Positions 16,678 through 25,178 of a stretch of DNA of 64,000 nucleotides are shown here, one piece after another (within the stretch, counting starts at the first letter, position 1; each line of letters opens with the position of its first letter). This DNA is from a virus: positions 1 through 64,000 of the IMG/VR virus record IMGVR_UViG_3300035169_000077. One strand, 5' to 3'. The notes beneath the pieces were generated by a model. The model did not search any database, was not told where the DNA came from, and was given only the letters and a program-made list of their open reading frames with translations. The position numbers and the translations under genes are program-made.

Positions 16678-17153
16678 TCCTCCTGCCGTACACCCGCCTG
16701 CACCCCGCAACGGCGATGCTCGCCAGCCGTTACGCCCCGGGTCATGTCCGGGTGAAGCTGGACCCGGCCGACGATGCGGCCTACTGGCGGCTGCTGGCCA
16801 CCGCGTGGCGGGAGCCAGGCGACCTCACGGTGATCGAGCACGACATCGGCATCCGCGCCGGGGTCGCAGAGGGCTTCGCCTCATGCCGGGAGCCGTGGTG
16901 CGGCCACGAGTATCCCCTTGACCGCGGCGTCCTGCTGGCCTGCCTCGGCTGCACCAGGTTCACCAGCCAGCTGAAAGCGGCAGAGCCGGACCTCCTGGAC
17001 GTCGTCGGCGAGGTCGCCGGCGACGGGCTGCCCGCCAAGGACTGGCGCCGCCTGGACGTCCGGACTAGCGACGAGCTTAAGCGTCGCGGCTACGCCATGC
17101 ACGTCCACTCCCCGACCGTCCGGCATTACCACAAGTACGGAGGCACCCCATGA
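16674..17153 (+). CDS. putative glycan-related protein, copy 2 of a tandem pair
   Basis: A 159-residue protein from GTG 16674 (GTGA overlap). It shares with the previous gene the order of blocks: VILLPYTRLHPATAMLAS, LTVIEHDIGIRAG, then LACLGCTRFTSQLK. The two diverged after duplication. The conserved cysteine in LGCTRFT and the EHD motif are the best candidates for function. It is probably part of the same modification pathway. Confidence 0.6.
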   Translation: MILLPYTRLHPATAMLASRYAPGHVRVKLDPADDAAYWRLLATAWREPGDLTVIEHDIGIRAGVAEGFASCREPWCGHEYPLDRGVLLACLGCTRFTSQLKAAEPDLLDVVGEVAGDGLPAKDWRRLDVRTSDELKRRGYAMHVHSPTVRHYHKYGGTP

Positions 17154-17518
17154 GCAACGTCCTCGCATCAGGTTCCCAGGGACTGGCCGGCGTTCCCGTC
17201 GATCCCGTGTCCTTCCCGGACGGCACGGCCACCGCCGCCTCTGCCCCGGTCCTGACGGCGCTCGGCGCGGTCAGCGGCACCGCCCTGCAGCTCGCGGATC
17301 TCACACGGGATTACATGGTCTACCTCGAGGTCACCACGTCGGGCACAGCGACAAGCGTGACCATCGGCCACACGTCCAGCGCGAACGACGCGACGATCAT
17401 GGCCAGCGCCGCGGCGACCGCGGGCGTCGTGATCAGCTTCCGCCTCCCGGCCGGCTGGTACTTCAAGTGGACGGGCACCACCACGGCGTTCGCCACCCAG
17501 AACGCCGTCGGCTGCTGA
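17150..17518 (+). CDS. small structural or decoration protein (probable)
   Basis: A 122-residue protein whose ATG overlaps the previous stop (ATGA). It is almost wholly Ala/Thr/Ser/Gly beta-type sequence with no charged clusters (TTSGTATSVTIGHTSSANDA) and ends in GWYFKWTGTTTAFATQNAV. Such proteins are often capsid decoration or fibre-like proteins. The position among sugar genes suggests it could be the glycosylated substrate. Confidence 0.5.
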   Translation: MSNVLASGSQGLAGVPVDPVSFPDGTATAASAPVLTALGAVSGTALQLADLTRDYMVYLEVTTSGTATSVTIGHTSSANDATIMASAAATAGVVISFRLPAGWYFKWTGTTTAFATQNAVGC

Positions 17519-17527
17519 CCCAGCCTG

Positions 17528-18514
17528 GTGAAGGATCCCGCCACCCCGGGCCCGCTCCGGATCGCCGTCACCGGGGCGGCCGGGTACATCGGCGGCTGGC
17601 TGTGCCGGGAGCTGCAAGCGCGGGGCCATGAGGTTCACGCGCAGGACCGCCGCCAGCCCGGCGGCGTGAGCGACTGGGACACCTGGCACGGCTTCGACCT
17701 GTCCGACGGGCCGGCCCGTGCGACGTGGCTGCACCGGGTTAGGCCGGACGTCGTCGTCCACCTGGCCGCCCTTTACGGGCGCGTCTGGGGCGAGACGGAT
17801 CTGGCGGAGACAGCGCGGGTCAACGCGGGCCTGACTGCTGCCCTGGCGAGGGACTGCGCGGAGGCGGGTATCCGGCTCGCCTACGTGTCGTCCAGCGAGG
17901 TCTACGGCGCATCCGCGGCGGAGGGACCGGTCACTCACCGGTCGCCGCTCAGGCCCCTGAACATGTACGGGCTATCCAAGAAGTGGGGCGAGGAGGCCGC
18001 CCGGGCCTATCATCCGGACGGCCTCCTGATCGCCCGGCTGAACATGCCCTACGGGCCGCCAGTCGCGGACCCGGAACCGGGGTCGGTCCCGGGGACATCC
18101 GCGCGCGTCGGGCCGCTCGGGTACAACATGCTGCACACGATGCTCTGGCAGGCGAGCCACGGCATGGACATCACGGTCCACCGGGGCGCGGAGCGGTGCA
18201 TGACCTGGGTCGGCGATGCCGTCGCGGCCCTCGCGCTGGTCACCGAGAAGGTCCCGTCCGGCACCTGGAACATCTGCCGGGATGACGATCACCTGCCCGT
18301 CGCGGAGATCGCCTCCCGGGTGGTCGCGGCGGCGAAGTCGGCGTCACGGGTTACCGAGTCCGGCCTTCCCCGGGGAGCGACCGCCCGCAAGGAGATCAGC
18401 GCGCACATGCTGGGCGCCTTCGGCTGGCGGCCGTCGGTGAGCCTGGACGAGGGAATCACCCGCTCCCTGGCCCACTACTCCCGGTACGACGTGACCGGGG
18501 CATGGCGAGGGTGA
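17528..18514 (+). CDS. NAD-dependent sugar-nucleotide epimerase/dehydratase
   Basis: A 328-residue extended short-chain dehydrogenase. It has a Rossmann motif VTGAAGYIGGWL, a catalytic Ser region YVSSSEVYG, a YxxxK motif MYGLSKKWGE and a downstream RLNMPYGP segment. The family converts nucleotide sugars (epimerases, 4,6-dehydratases). Its place between glycosyltransferases suggests it makes the donor sugar for virion glycosylation. The actual substrate cannot be told from the sequence. Confidence 0.85.
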   Translation: MKDPATPGPLRIAVTGAAGYIGGWLCRELQARGHEVHAQDRRQPGGVSDWDTWHGFDLSDGPARATWLHRVRPDVVVHLAALYGRVWGETDLAETARVNAGLTAALARDCAEAGIRLAYVSSSEVYGASAAEGPVTHRSPLRPLNMYGLSKKWGEEAARAYHPDGLLIARLNMPYGPPVADPEPGSVPGTSARVGPLGYNMLHTMLWQASHGMDITVHRGAERCMTWVGDAVAALALVTEKVPSGTWNICRDDDHLPVAEIASRVVAAAKSASRVTESGLPRGATARKEISAHMLGAFGWRPSVSLDEGITRSLAHYSRYDVTGAWRG

Positions 18515-19167
18515 GCCTCCCGCTCATCAGCGTCATCGTCCCCACGGTGCCCGGCCGCGAGGGCCACCTGAGCAGGTGCGTGCGCGCCTACACGACGCAG
18601 GCCCCCGGGAACTACGGCCTCGACCTCGTCATCGAGCACGACCATGCCACGGTCGGCCTCGGCTGGCAGGCCGGCGCGGGGAAGGCCCGCGGCGACTTCC
18701 TGCACCTGACCAACGACGACATCGAGCCGCGCCCCGGCTGGCATGCCCCGGCGATTGAGGCTATCGAGCAGGGATTCCTGCCCGCCCCGCAGGTTTACGG
18801 GCCGGACGGCGATCCGCAGTCGTGGCCCGAGCCGGGGAAGGCCGGAGCCGACTGGGCACCGGTGCCCATGTCGAGCCTGCCTTTCATGTCCCGTGCCCAG
18901 TGGGAGCGCATAACCCCGCTGCTGACCTCGCACTACTACAGCGATGACTTCATCAGCTGGCGCGGCCGGCTTGCCGGGTGGCCGCCCGCTCTGCGCTCCG
19001 GGTATGCGTTCACCCACCACTGGGCGCAGGTGCGGCGCGGCGCGGGGATGACCGAGCAGGAACGGATGCGCCACGACCGGGGCCTGTACGACGAGGCCAT
19101 CCGGAGGGCCGCACGGGGCGAGTGGACGGTGCCGTGGCCGGCTAGCGGCAGCGGCATCCCGGCTTGA
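18502..19167 (+). CDS. glycosyltransferase family 2
   Basis: A 221-residue protein overlapping the epimerase by 13 nt. The N-terminal strand is LISVIVPTVPGREGHL, followed by LVIEHDHATVGLGWQAGAG, and the acidic motif is FLHLTNDDIEPRPGW (DxD-type, near residue 75). It ends the sugar cluster. Donor and acceptor are unknown. Confidence 0.75.
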   Translation: MARVSLPLISVIVPTVPGREGHLSRCVRAYTTQAPGNYGLDLVIEHDHATVGLGWQAGAGKARGDFLHLTNDDIEPRPGWHAPAIEAIEQGFLPAPQVYGPDGDPQSWPEPGKAGADWAPVPMSSLPFMSRAQWERITPLLTSHYYSDDFISWRGRLAGWPPALRSGYAFTHHWAQVRRGAGMTEQERMRHDRGLYDEAIRRAARGEWTVPWPASGSGIPA

Positions 19168-19366
19168 CGTGGACGATGAACCCGGCCTCGGCCAGGTAGC
19201 AGCGGCTGGCGCGCGGGATGGCATCGCGGAGCGGCTTCCACGGCGACGGCTTGGGCCATGCCGGCAGGACCACGTCATAGCCGAGGAGCAGGGCCGCCAG
19301 CAGCTCCGGGGGCAGCAGCGGCGCTGACGGCTCCAGGTCGTAGGCGAAAAGGCCGGTCTCGGTCAC
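19142..19366 (-). CDS. small hypothetical protein on the opposite strand
   Basis: A 74-residue protein from GTG 19366. GATGAT (19373-19378, minus strand) lies 6 nt upstream, with no ribosome site. It contains a hydrophobic stretch (PPELLAALLLGYDVVLPAW) and a C-terminal cysteine pair (KPGCRCR). It overlaps the end of the glycosyltransferase by 26 nt. Function is unknown. Confidence 0.5.
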   Translation of the reverse strand: MTETGLFAYDLEPSAPLLPPELLAALLLGYDVVLPAWPKPSPWKPLRDAIPRASRCYLAEAGFIVHVKPGCRCR

Positions 19367-19407
19367 CCGCTCATCATCGCGCAAGCGGCGAGGGGGATGA
19401 GCGCCTC

Positions 19408-20382
19408 GTGGCAACCCCGTACTGCACGCCGCAGACCGCCACTAACGCGCCAACGGGCGTCAGCTGGTCCCTGATCCCGGATCCGGACAGCGACGAGTCG
19501 GCGCAGCAGGCGGCACTTACCGATGTCTGCTGGCGTGCCACGTCGCGCCTTGACACCTGGTGCAACCAGGTCATCCGCGCCACGGCGGACACCGAGTACC
19601 TCAATGGCCCCGGCCAGCCCCGGTGCAACGTAGACCGGGACACGGGCAACGGCGTGCTGCAGATGCGCCGCTGGCCGGTGACGGAAGTGCTGGCGATCCA
19701 GGTCTCGCCCGCGCGGTCGTTCCCCCGCGTGTGGACGCCCGTCACGGCGGGGCAGTGGGACATCCGGCACCCGCTCATCTACAGCGGCGACTCGGCGAGC
19801 GCGACCGCCCCTGATGGCGGCTGGACGATCGACGTGGCCCCCGGCTGGATCTCGTGGTGCGGCCAGGGGCGGGGCGCTAACGGCGCCTGGAGCGGCGGGG
19901 GAGGCCGCGGCGGCCAGCGCGTCCAGGTGTCCTACATCAACGGGTGGCCGCACACGAGCCTCACGCAGGCAGCGCTAGCCGGGGCGACCGTCCTCCACGT
20001 GGATGACGTGACCGGCTGGGCGGGAGCGTCAGGCTTCGGCTACGACGGCTCGGCGACGGAGTCCCTTGCCGTTGCCTCCGTGGCGGCGACCAGCCCGTTT
20101 GCCCTCCCGAACGGCGCGGGCACCGCGCAGGCGGGCCCGGGGACGATCACCCTCACCGCGGGCCTGAAGTTCACGCACCAGCAGGGGACGCTGGTCTCCG
20201 CGCTCCCGGCAGTGCTCATTGAGGCAGCGATCTACGCCGCCTGCCTGCAGGCCCTCGATGCCGGAATCGACGCGATCGCCGTCCAGTCGCTGTCCGGCGA
20301 GCGGGTGTCGTCCGGTGAGGCGTCCAAGGACATCGCCACGGAAATGGAACTGATCCTCTCCTACTTCAAGCGGCATATCTGA
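19408..20382 (+). CDS. head-tail connector (adaptor) protein
   Basis: A 324-residue protein from GTG 19408, behind GAGGGGG. The N-terminal half (AALTDVCWRATSRLDTWCNQ) and C-terminal helix (LIEAAIYAACLQALDAGIDA) fit the connector proteins that follow capsid genes. Residues about 195-270 form an inserted Gly/Ser/Ala beta domain (GATVLHVDDVTGWAGASGFG). It begins the head-completion block. Confidence 0.65.
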   Translation: MATPYCTPQTATNAPTGVSWSLIPDPDSDESAQQAALTDVCWRATSRLDTWCNQVIRATADTEYLNGPGQPRCNVDRDTGNGVLQMRRWPVTEVLAIQVSPARSFPRVWTPVTAGQWDIRHPLIYSGDSASATAPDGGWTIDVAPGWISWCGQGRGANGAWSGGGGRGGQRVQVSYINGWPHTSLTQAALAGATVLHVDDVTGWAGASGFGYDGSATESLAVASVAATSPFALPNGAGTAQAGPGTITLTAGLKFTHQQGTLVSALPAVLIEAAIYAACLQALDAGIDAIAVQSLSGERVSSGEASKDIATEMELILSYFKRHI

Positions 20383-20401
20383 CCAGGCAGGAGGCCCTCT
20401 G

Positions 20402-20545
20402 ATGGCAGGCCCGTTCCAGCGCTACATCCCCTCCGGCGCCCGTGCGGCGGCGGCGGCGAAGCGGAAGCCGAGGAAGCCCAAGGACGTGCGCGTGAGCCAC
20501 GGCGGCCACAAGAGGCGCACCGTCAACGCGCCAAAGGCCTGGTAG
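20402..20545 (+). CDS. very small basic protein
   Basis: A 47-residue protein, ATG 20402 to TAG 20545, with GGCAGGAGG upstream. It is strongly basic (KRKPRKPKDVRV, then HGGHKRRTVNAPK). Its stop overlaps the start of the next gene by one base. Similar short basic proteins occur between connector genes; it may bind DNA or the connector. Confidence 0.6.
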   Translation: MAGPFQRYIPSGARAAAAAKRKPRKPKDVRVSHGGHKRRTVNAPKAW

Positions 20546-21045
20546 TGCTCGACTCGGTTCAGCGCTTCTGCCGGGACATCGCGGCTACCACCGTGCTCCC
20601 GGCCGGCCTCGGTGAGGTCGTGGCCAGGATCACGCCGCCGGTCGTCGAGAAGATGAGCTCCCCCCGCGTCCACGTGTGGGGCGGCCGGCTTGCGGGCGCA
20701 CGGCAGACGGCCCCTCGCGGGCCGGGGATGATGAAGCTCACCTGGGTAATCGACGTCTTCGTCTCCTCGCTCGACACGCCGGACAACGCCCTGGAGAACG
20801 AGCCTTTCCCGAAGATCGTCGACGCGGTGCTGAAGACTTTCATCACCGCCGTCATGCCCGTGTGGATCGACGAGAACGGCAAGCCGGTCGGGCCGAACCA
20901 GGGCAGCAAGACGGACACGCAGATCCAGGCGGTGGCCGAGTCGTTCACCGGCGACTACCCGGCCGAGCGCTCCGTGGCCGGCCCGAGGATGCTCTGGTAC
21001 GTCCAGCAGTTCGGGATCAACGTCGTGGAGGTGATCCAGGCGTGA
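20545..21045 (+). CDS. head-tail completion protein (probable)
   Basis: A 166-residue protein from GTG 20545 (TAGTG overlap with the small basic gene). A central segment (KLTWVIDVFVSSLDTPDNAL) is typical of a protein that precedes the gp10-like tail component in actinophages. Placement between connector and gp10-like gene suggests a stopper or tail-terminator role. Confidence 0.55.
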   Translation: MLDSVQRFCRDIAATTVLPAGLGEVVARITPPVVEKMSSPRVHVWGGRLAGARQTAPRGPGMMKLTWVIDVFVSSLDTPDNALENEPFPKIVDAVLKTFITAVMPVWIDENGKPVGPNQGSKTDTQIQAVAESFTGDYPAERSVAGPRMLWYVQQFGINVVEVIQA

Positions 21046-21491
21046 GCCTCACCATGACCGTCTCCCGTCCCGCAGCCAGCCCGTTCGCCCGGTTCAACTG
21101 GCAAGAGGCGTCCCGCGTGTGGGGGGATGAGGCTGCCCCGCTCGGCCAGTCGATGCTCCGCTCCCACGCCCCGTTCCGCACCGGGGCGCTCCGGCAGGAC
21201 ATCCGCTACCGGCAGGAAACCACTCCGGGCCTGCACCTGATCGTGTTCTACGCGACGGTGCCGCAGGCCAAGTGGGTCATCGACGGCACGCGCCCTCATC
21301 CGATCGTGGCGAGGAACGCGAAGGTGCTGCGGTGGCTCGGCCCCGGAGGCCTCGGCGGGGCGCGGTTCGCCAAGAGCGTCAACCACCCCGGCACCAAGCC
21401 CAACCCGTTCCCGGAGAAGGCCATCAAGCCGATCGGGCAGGCGATCTCCGCGATGTTCGCGAGGGCGGTTGAGGAGTCGATGCACCTGTGA
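21042..21491 (+). CDS. HK97 gp10-like tail component
   Basis: A 149-residue protein from GTG 21042 (GTGA overlap). It carries the usual pattern of this family: HAPFRTGALRQDIRYR, FYATVPQAKWVIDGTRPHP, then NPFPEKAIKPIG. Members join head and tail or terminate the tail tube. Context (before the major tail gene) agrees. Confidence 0.75.
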   Translation: MSLTMTVSRPAASPFARFNWQEASRVWGDEAAPLGQSMLRSHAPFRTGALRQDIRYRQETTPGLHLIVFYATVPQAKWVIDGTRPHPIVARNAKVLRWLGPGGLGGARFAKSVNHPGTKPNPFPEKAIKPIGQAISAMFARAVEESMHL

Positions 21492-21793
21492 CCGTTCACC
21501 AGCTGAGGTACACCGGCTATCAGGCCGTGACGTTCCAGGAGCCGGGCGTCGGCTACGTGGAACCCAACGGGGAGTTCTCCGTGGACGAGTCCCGGCTGCG
21601 CGGGTTCATGCGCCGTGCGGACATCGAGCACGCCGGGGAGTGCCCGGCGCCCCCGTGCAAGTGCGGCGAGGAGCCGGAGGCGAGCGACGACAAGAGCGCA
21701 CGCCAGGACGGCGACACCAGCGGCGGCACCCGGTCAGGCAGGCGCGGGCGCGCTGGCTCGCCGAGCGGGAAGAACGGCACCGGAGAGCAGTAA
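21488..21793 (+). CDS. small hypothetical protein in the tail operon
   Basis: A 101-residue protein from GTG 21488 (GTGA overlap). The N-terminal half (VTFQEPGVGYVEPNGEFSVD) is globular. A CPAPPCKCG cysteine cluster and a charged, repetitive Gly/Arg/Ser tail follow. Its last 241 nt are also covered by a minus-strand gene end. Confidence 0.6.
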   Translation: MTVHQLRYTGYQAVTFQEPGVGYVEPNGEFSVDESRLRGFMRRADIEHAGECPAPPCKCGEEPEASDDKSARQDGDTSGGTRSGRRGRAGSPSGKNGTGEQ

Positions 21794-22125
21794 GTCCCGA
21801 ACGTTGGCAGCCTCTCAGCCGGGGTGCGCACGTCCACCAGGCGCGGGCGGGGAAGCGCGGGCAGCCACCCCGGAGGGCCGAGGCCTCCGGGCATTGACCC
21901 CACGACCGTCTCCCCGCTGAGGACCGCCTCCATGTCAGCAGGCCCTTGCCAGCCGCCTGGCGGCTCGTGCTCGTCCCCGCGAGGGCCGCGCTCGTCGCAC
22001 GGGCAGTCAAGGCAGACGCAGAAGCCAGCGCCCCGCATGATGCACTGATCGCAGGCGCACACGCAGAACCCGTCATCGTTGAAGTGCGGCACCGAGTGAG
22101 GCCCTGGAACGCCAACGTTGCTCAC
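21553..22125 (-). CDS. cysteine-rich hypothetical protein, overlapping the tail gene
   Basis: Up to 190 residues from GTG 22125, which overlaps the stop of its neighbour (GTGA). The N-terminal part is cysteine-rich (CVCACDQCIMRGAGFCVCLD, then CPC). The last 80 residues are antisense to the 21488-21793 gene and look like shadow sequence, so the real protein may have been shorter before an ancestral stop was lost. It is the last gene of a four-gene minus-strand unit. Function is unknown. Confidence 0.5.
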   Translation of the reverse strand: MSNVGVPGPHSVPHFNDDGFCVCACDQCIMRGAGFCVCLDCPCDERGPRGDEHEPPGGWQGPADMEAVLSGETVVGSMPGGLGPPGWLPALPRPRLVDVRTPAERLPTFGTYCSPVPFFPLGEPARPRLPDRVPPLVSPSWRALLSSLASGSSPHLHGGAGHSPACSMSARRMNPRSRDSSTENSPLGST

Positions 22126-22475
22126 GGCTTCTGCCTGTCCCGCTCTTCCTCTTCGTCCCATGCCTCCGGGGACTCCGCGCTCGCCTTCAGCGTGGCGAAC
22201 TGGTCATCGGTCAGCGGCTCGCCGTCGACCGTGAGGTACCGGAACTCGAGCGCGCCGCTCTCAACGCCCTCATGGTGCCCCTCGCCGCAACTGCCCATGC
22301 TCGGCCCTCGCCTCGCCAGCGGGTCAAGGGCGGCACGGAACACGAGCCTGCCGTCCTCCACCGTCCACGTGCCGGAAAGCGCCGTGGTGAACCGGCACCC
22401 GCCGCAGGTAGCCAGCGGGCTCTCGATCTCCAGCGTCTGACGGTAGTGCTTGCGCCAGTCCCACTTGGCTGTCAC
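22122..22475 (-). CDS. hypothetical protein in antisense cassette
   Basis: A 117-residue protein from GTG 22475, GTGA-coupled on both sides. Features are CGGCRFTTALSGTWTVEDGR, a second cysteine near residue 63, and an acidic C terminus (EAWDEEEERD). No family is recognised. Confidence 0.6.
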   Translation of the reverse strand: MTAKWDWRKHYRQTLEIESPLATCGGCRFTTALSGTWTVEDGRLVFRAALDPLARRGPSMGSCGEGHHEGVESGALEFRYLTVDGEPLTDDQFATLKASAESPEAWDEEEERDRQKP

Positions 22476-22840
22476 GGCATCAGCAGGTCCAGCGTGACCC
22501 GCCCTTCCATCCGGCAGAACTCCTGGCCGCCGTCCATGCGGTGCTGGACCTCGCCCGCGATGAAGACCTGCGGATGCCGCTGCCAGCGCGCCCCGGCCGT
22601 CTCAAGGAGCGCGATCACCGCTTCAAGGGAGTCCAGGTAGGCCCTGCGCAGGGCTACCGGGCCGAGCGCCGCCGCCTCCGGTCCCGGCCACGGCGCGAGC
22701 GCCCCCTCGATCTGGAGCGTCATGTTCCACCCGTCGGCGAGCACGGAATCCACGCGCAGGTAACGGCCGAGCAGCGCGCTCCATGCCCCGGGTGCCGCCG
22801 GCTTCTCCGGCAGCGACGACCGAACCTCGATCTCGCTCAC
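22472..22840 (-). CDS. hypothetical protein in antisense cassette
   Basis: A 122-residue protein from GTG 22840, coupled to both neighbours by GTGA. Helical centre (RRAYLDSLEAVIALLETAGA) between beta-like ends. No family is recognised. Sharing an operon with a DUF6221 protein suggests a lysogen-expressed accessory. Confidence 0.6.
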   Translation of the reverse strand: MSEIEVRSSLPEKPAAPGAWSALLGRYLRVDSVLADGWNMTLQIEGALAPWPGPEAAALGPVALRRAYLDSLEAVIALLETAGARWQRHPQVFIAGEVQHRMDGGQEFCRMEGRVTLDLLMP

Positions 22841-23574
22841 AACGCCCACTCGTCCTTCCTGAACTCCGGGTGATCAGCCCACGCCGCGACCGCCGCACGC
22901 GCCACCCGGCACGGCCACGCGACCGGGATCGCTATCCCGAACTCGTGCGCCCCCTCATCGTCCTGCCAGTTGACGCAGGTGCGGCAGCACAGGCCGTACA
23001 TCGTCTCAACGGGGGCGTGGTCTGACTCCTGACTGCCGATGACCGCCCTCGCGGCCGCCAGTTCCCGCCGCGCGCGGGCCGTGTCGTATATGGCGAGCAC
23101 CGAGTAAGGGCGGGGGACTTCCTCGCCCATCGCCACCCACCCGTCATCGCCCCATTCCGCCGCGACGGTGGTGTAGAGCATCTGCCCCGCCTCGTCCTTG
23201 AGGGTGAGCCACGCCACCCGGTGCGCATCCCCGGTCGCCCGCACGCGCTCCTCGTCCTCGGCCAGCCGTGCGGCAGCGAACGCGACCAGCGGGTCATCGG
23301 CCAGCGTCGGCATGCGCTCAAAGCGCGGCGGCCTGCCCCCGGCGATCGTGGCCAGGATCGGCCGCCTGCCGTCTGCCTCGACGTCAACCAGCAGCCTGCC
23401 GTTCGGGGACACGCCGGTTACGGACGGCCACGGCTGGCCGCTCAGCGACGGCAGCAGCCCTGACTTCATCTCCACCGAGGCCTTCGCCGGCCAGTCGGCG
23501 GCGAACGTCCTGACCGTCCCGCCGGCACTGGTGACGGTCACCTCAACACGCGCGAACCGCGCCTCTTCGTCCAC
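22837..23574 (-). CDS. DUF6221-like protein with an N-terminal extension
   Basis: A 245-residue protein, first of the antisense cassette. From about residue 95 it matches the DUF6221 pattern: DPLVAFAAARLAEDEERVRA, YDTARARRELAAARAVIGS, CCRTCV, and a WPC...WADHPEF end. The first 90 residues are beta-type and not part of that family. GATACT (23581-23586, minus strand) sits 6 nt before GTG 23574. DUF6221 is common in actinobacteria and of unknown function. Confidence 0.7.
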   Translation of the reverse strand: MDEEARFARVEVTVTSAGGTVRTFAADWPAKASVEMKSGLLPSLSGQPWPSVTGVSPNGRLLVDVEADGRRPILATIAGGRPPRFERMPTLADDPLVAFAAARLAEDEERVRATGDAHRVAWLTLKDEAGQMLYTTVAAEWGDDGWVAMGEEVPRPYSVLAIYDTARARRELAAARAVIGSQESDHAPVETMYGLCCRTCVNWQDDEGAHEFGIAIPVAWPCRVARAAVAAWADHPEFRKDEWAL

Positions 23575-23615
23575 CCGCCCAGTATCCCGCCGTGCGCGGA
23601 GACAGGAGGCCGGCC

Positions 23616-24593
23616 TTGCCGTTCCCTACCGTAACCGAGCGGACCGGGGCACTCTCCGCCACGGGACTAGCCAAGGAGACCTCCTTCGGGGTCCCTGTCA
23701 GTGCGAGCACGTTCCTGCCCATGACCGGGAACACGATGGAGGCCGACCCCGGCTGGTTCTCCCCCCCGGTGATGATGGGCGTCCGGGACAAGCAAGTGTT
23801 CAACATGTACGGGGAGGCGAAGTTCGCCGGGGCGATCGACGGGCCGCTGTTCCCGTCCAACGCGATCGAGCTGCTCGTCGCGTCCATCGGCACCGACGCC
23901 GTGGCCGGCACGGTGGCCCCTTACACGCACACGATCAGCCAGGCGAACACGCTTCCGAGCCTGACCGTGGAGAAGAACCTCGGCGGCTTCCAGTCGCTCC
24001 AGTTCGCCGGCTGCCGGGTCAACAAGCTGGACATCAAGGCCCCGGTGGGCAACCAGCCGGTCGCGATCACGGCGGACATGATGGGCCAGTCCGTCCTGGT
24101 CCTCAACAGCCCCACGGCGGTCTCGGTCACCAACGAGATCCCGTTCGTTTTCGCCGAGGCCAGCGTCACCCTGATGACCCACGCCCGCGCCGACGTCAGC
24201 AACGTGCAGCTCACCATCGAGAACGGCGTCAAGGAGACCTACACCTACTCGGGGAGCCACGGGCCGAGCTACCTCACCCCGGTCACCGTCCACGTCTCCG
24301 GCACCATCGACGTCGTCTGGTCATCGCTGAACGACTCCACCTACGGCGACTTCAACACGATGGAGAACGGCACCCTCGGCGCCCTAGTAGTCGCGTTCGC
24401 CCACCCGGGCGGAGGCGGGTACTCCGTGACCCTGAACTGCCCGCAGGTGGCGCTGACCAAATTCGGCAGCACGGTCCAGGAGGAAGACGTGATCATGTCG
24501 AGCTTCACGTTCGAGAGCAGCAAACCCCTCACGGGCGGCAGCCAGTACTCCATTCAGGCCGTCGTGCTTAACGGGGTCAGCGCTGCCTACTGA
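23616..24593 (+). CDS. major tail protein
   Basis: A 325-residue protein. Start is TTG 23616, set by AGGAGG 6 nt upstream; an in-frame GTG at 23592 has no such site. Beta-rich sequence (LAKETSFGVPVSASTFLPMT, SLQFAGCRVNKLDIKAP, and an Ig-like C terminus) and the position before chaperones and tape measure identify the tail tube protein. It must be very abundant, so the TTG start is notable. Confidence 0.8.
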   Translation: MPFPTVTERTGALSATGLAKETSFGVPVSASTFLPMTGNTMEADPGWFSPPVMMGVRDKQVFNMYGEAKFAGAIDGPLFPSNAIELLVASIGTDAVAGTVAPYTHTISQANTLPSLTVEKNLGGFQSLQFAGCRVNKLDIKAPVGNQPVAITADMMGQSVLVLNSPTAVSVTNEIPFVFAEASVTLMTHARADVSNVQLTIENGVKETYTYSGSHGPSYLTPVTVHVSGTIDVVWSSLNDSTYGDFNTMENGTLGALVVAFAHPGGGGYSVTLNCPQVALTKFGSTVQEEDVIMSSFTFESSKPLTGGSQYSIQAVVLNGVSAAY

Positions 24594-24689
24594 GCCGTGC
24601 CCGTGCCCCTTTACGCAATCCTGCACGACGTCGTTATCGCCGCCGTGGCGATCGCGCTTTACCGCTCCCTTACCGCGAAACGGAGATCA

Positions 24690-25178
24690 ATGCCCGGCTT
24701 TCTTGAGGCGTCCGGCTACGAGGGCACTCAGCGGATCGACCTCGGCAACGGCTACTGGGCCGACGTCAAGAAGTGCCTCACGACCGAGGAGAAGGCCCGC
24801 GTCGATGACCTGCTCGGCGGCAAGCAGCAGGTCGACGTCAGCGCGCAACGGCAGCTCGCCACCCTCGACTACAGCGCCATGCGCGCCGAGATGGTCGTCC
24901 AGTCCCTCGTCGCCTGGAACATCGACGACGAGAAGGGCGACACGTGGCCGCTGCTCCCCGAGGCCCCGCCGCCCGGCAGGCCGTACCCCGCTAACTCGGT
25001 GCGGCGCATCTCGGTCGCCCGCCTGCCGTCTCCGGTGTTCGACCAGATCTACCTGGTGTGCGACGAGCTGAACTCGCCGCGCAAGGGCGCTGATGCGGTG
25101 ACGTTTCCTGACGGGCCTGTCGGCGGCGATCAGGATGGGGACCCCGGGGCCGCCGGTCCTGGACCAGTTCCTGACTGA
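24690..25178 (+). CDS. tail assembly chaperone (upstream frame, G-like)
   Basis: A 162-residue protein from ATG 24690 with CGGAGA upstream. It contains the G-like segment (WADVKKCLTTEEKARVDDLL) and RRISVARLPSPVFDQIYLVC typical of actinophage chaperones. Its Gly/Asp/Pro-rich tail overlaps the second chaperone frame. It helps fold the tape measure during tail building. Confidence 0.75.
   Translation: MPGFLEASGYEGTQRIDLGNGYWADVKKCLTTEEKARVDDLLGGKQQVDVSAQRQLATLDYSAMRAEMVVQSLVAWNIDDEKGDTWPLLPEAPPPGRPYPANSVRRISVARLPSPVFDQIYLVCDELNSPRKGADAVTFPDGPVGGDQDGDPGAAGPGPVPD

Noticed and set aside
24597-24689. Earlier GTG start giving the tail chaperone a hydrophobic N-terminal extension
   Set aside because: ATG 24690 has a better ribosome site and begins the part conserved in chaperones; a membrane-like start is not expected for this family.
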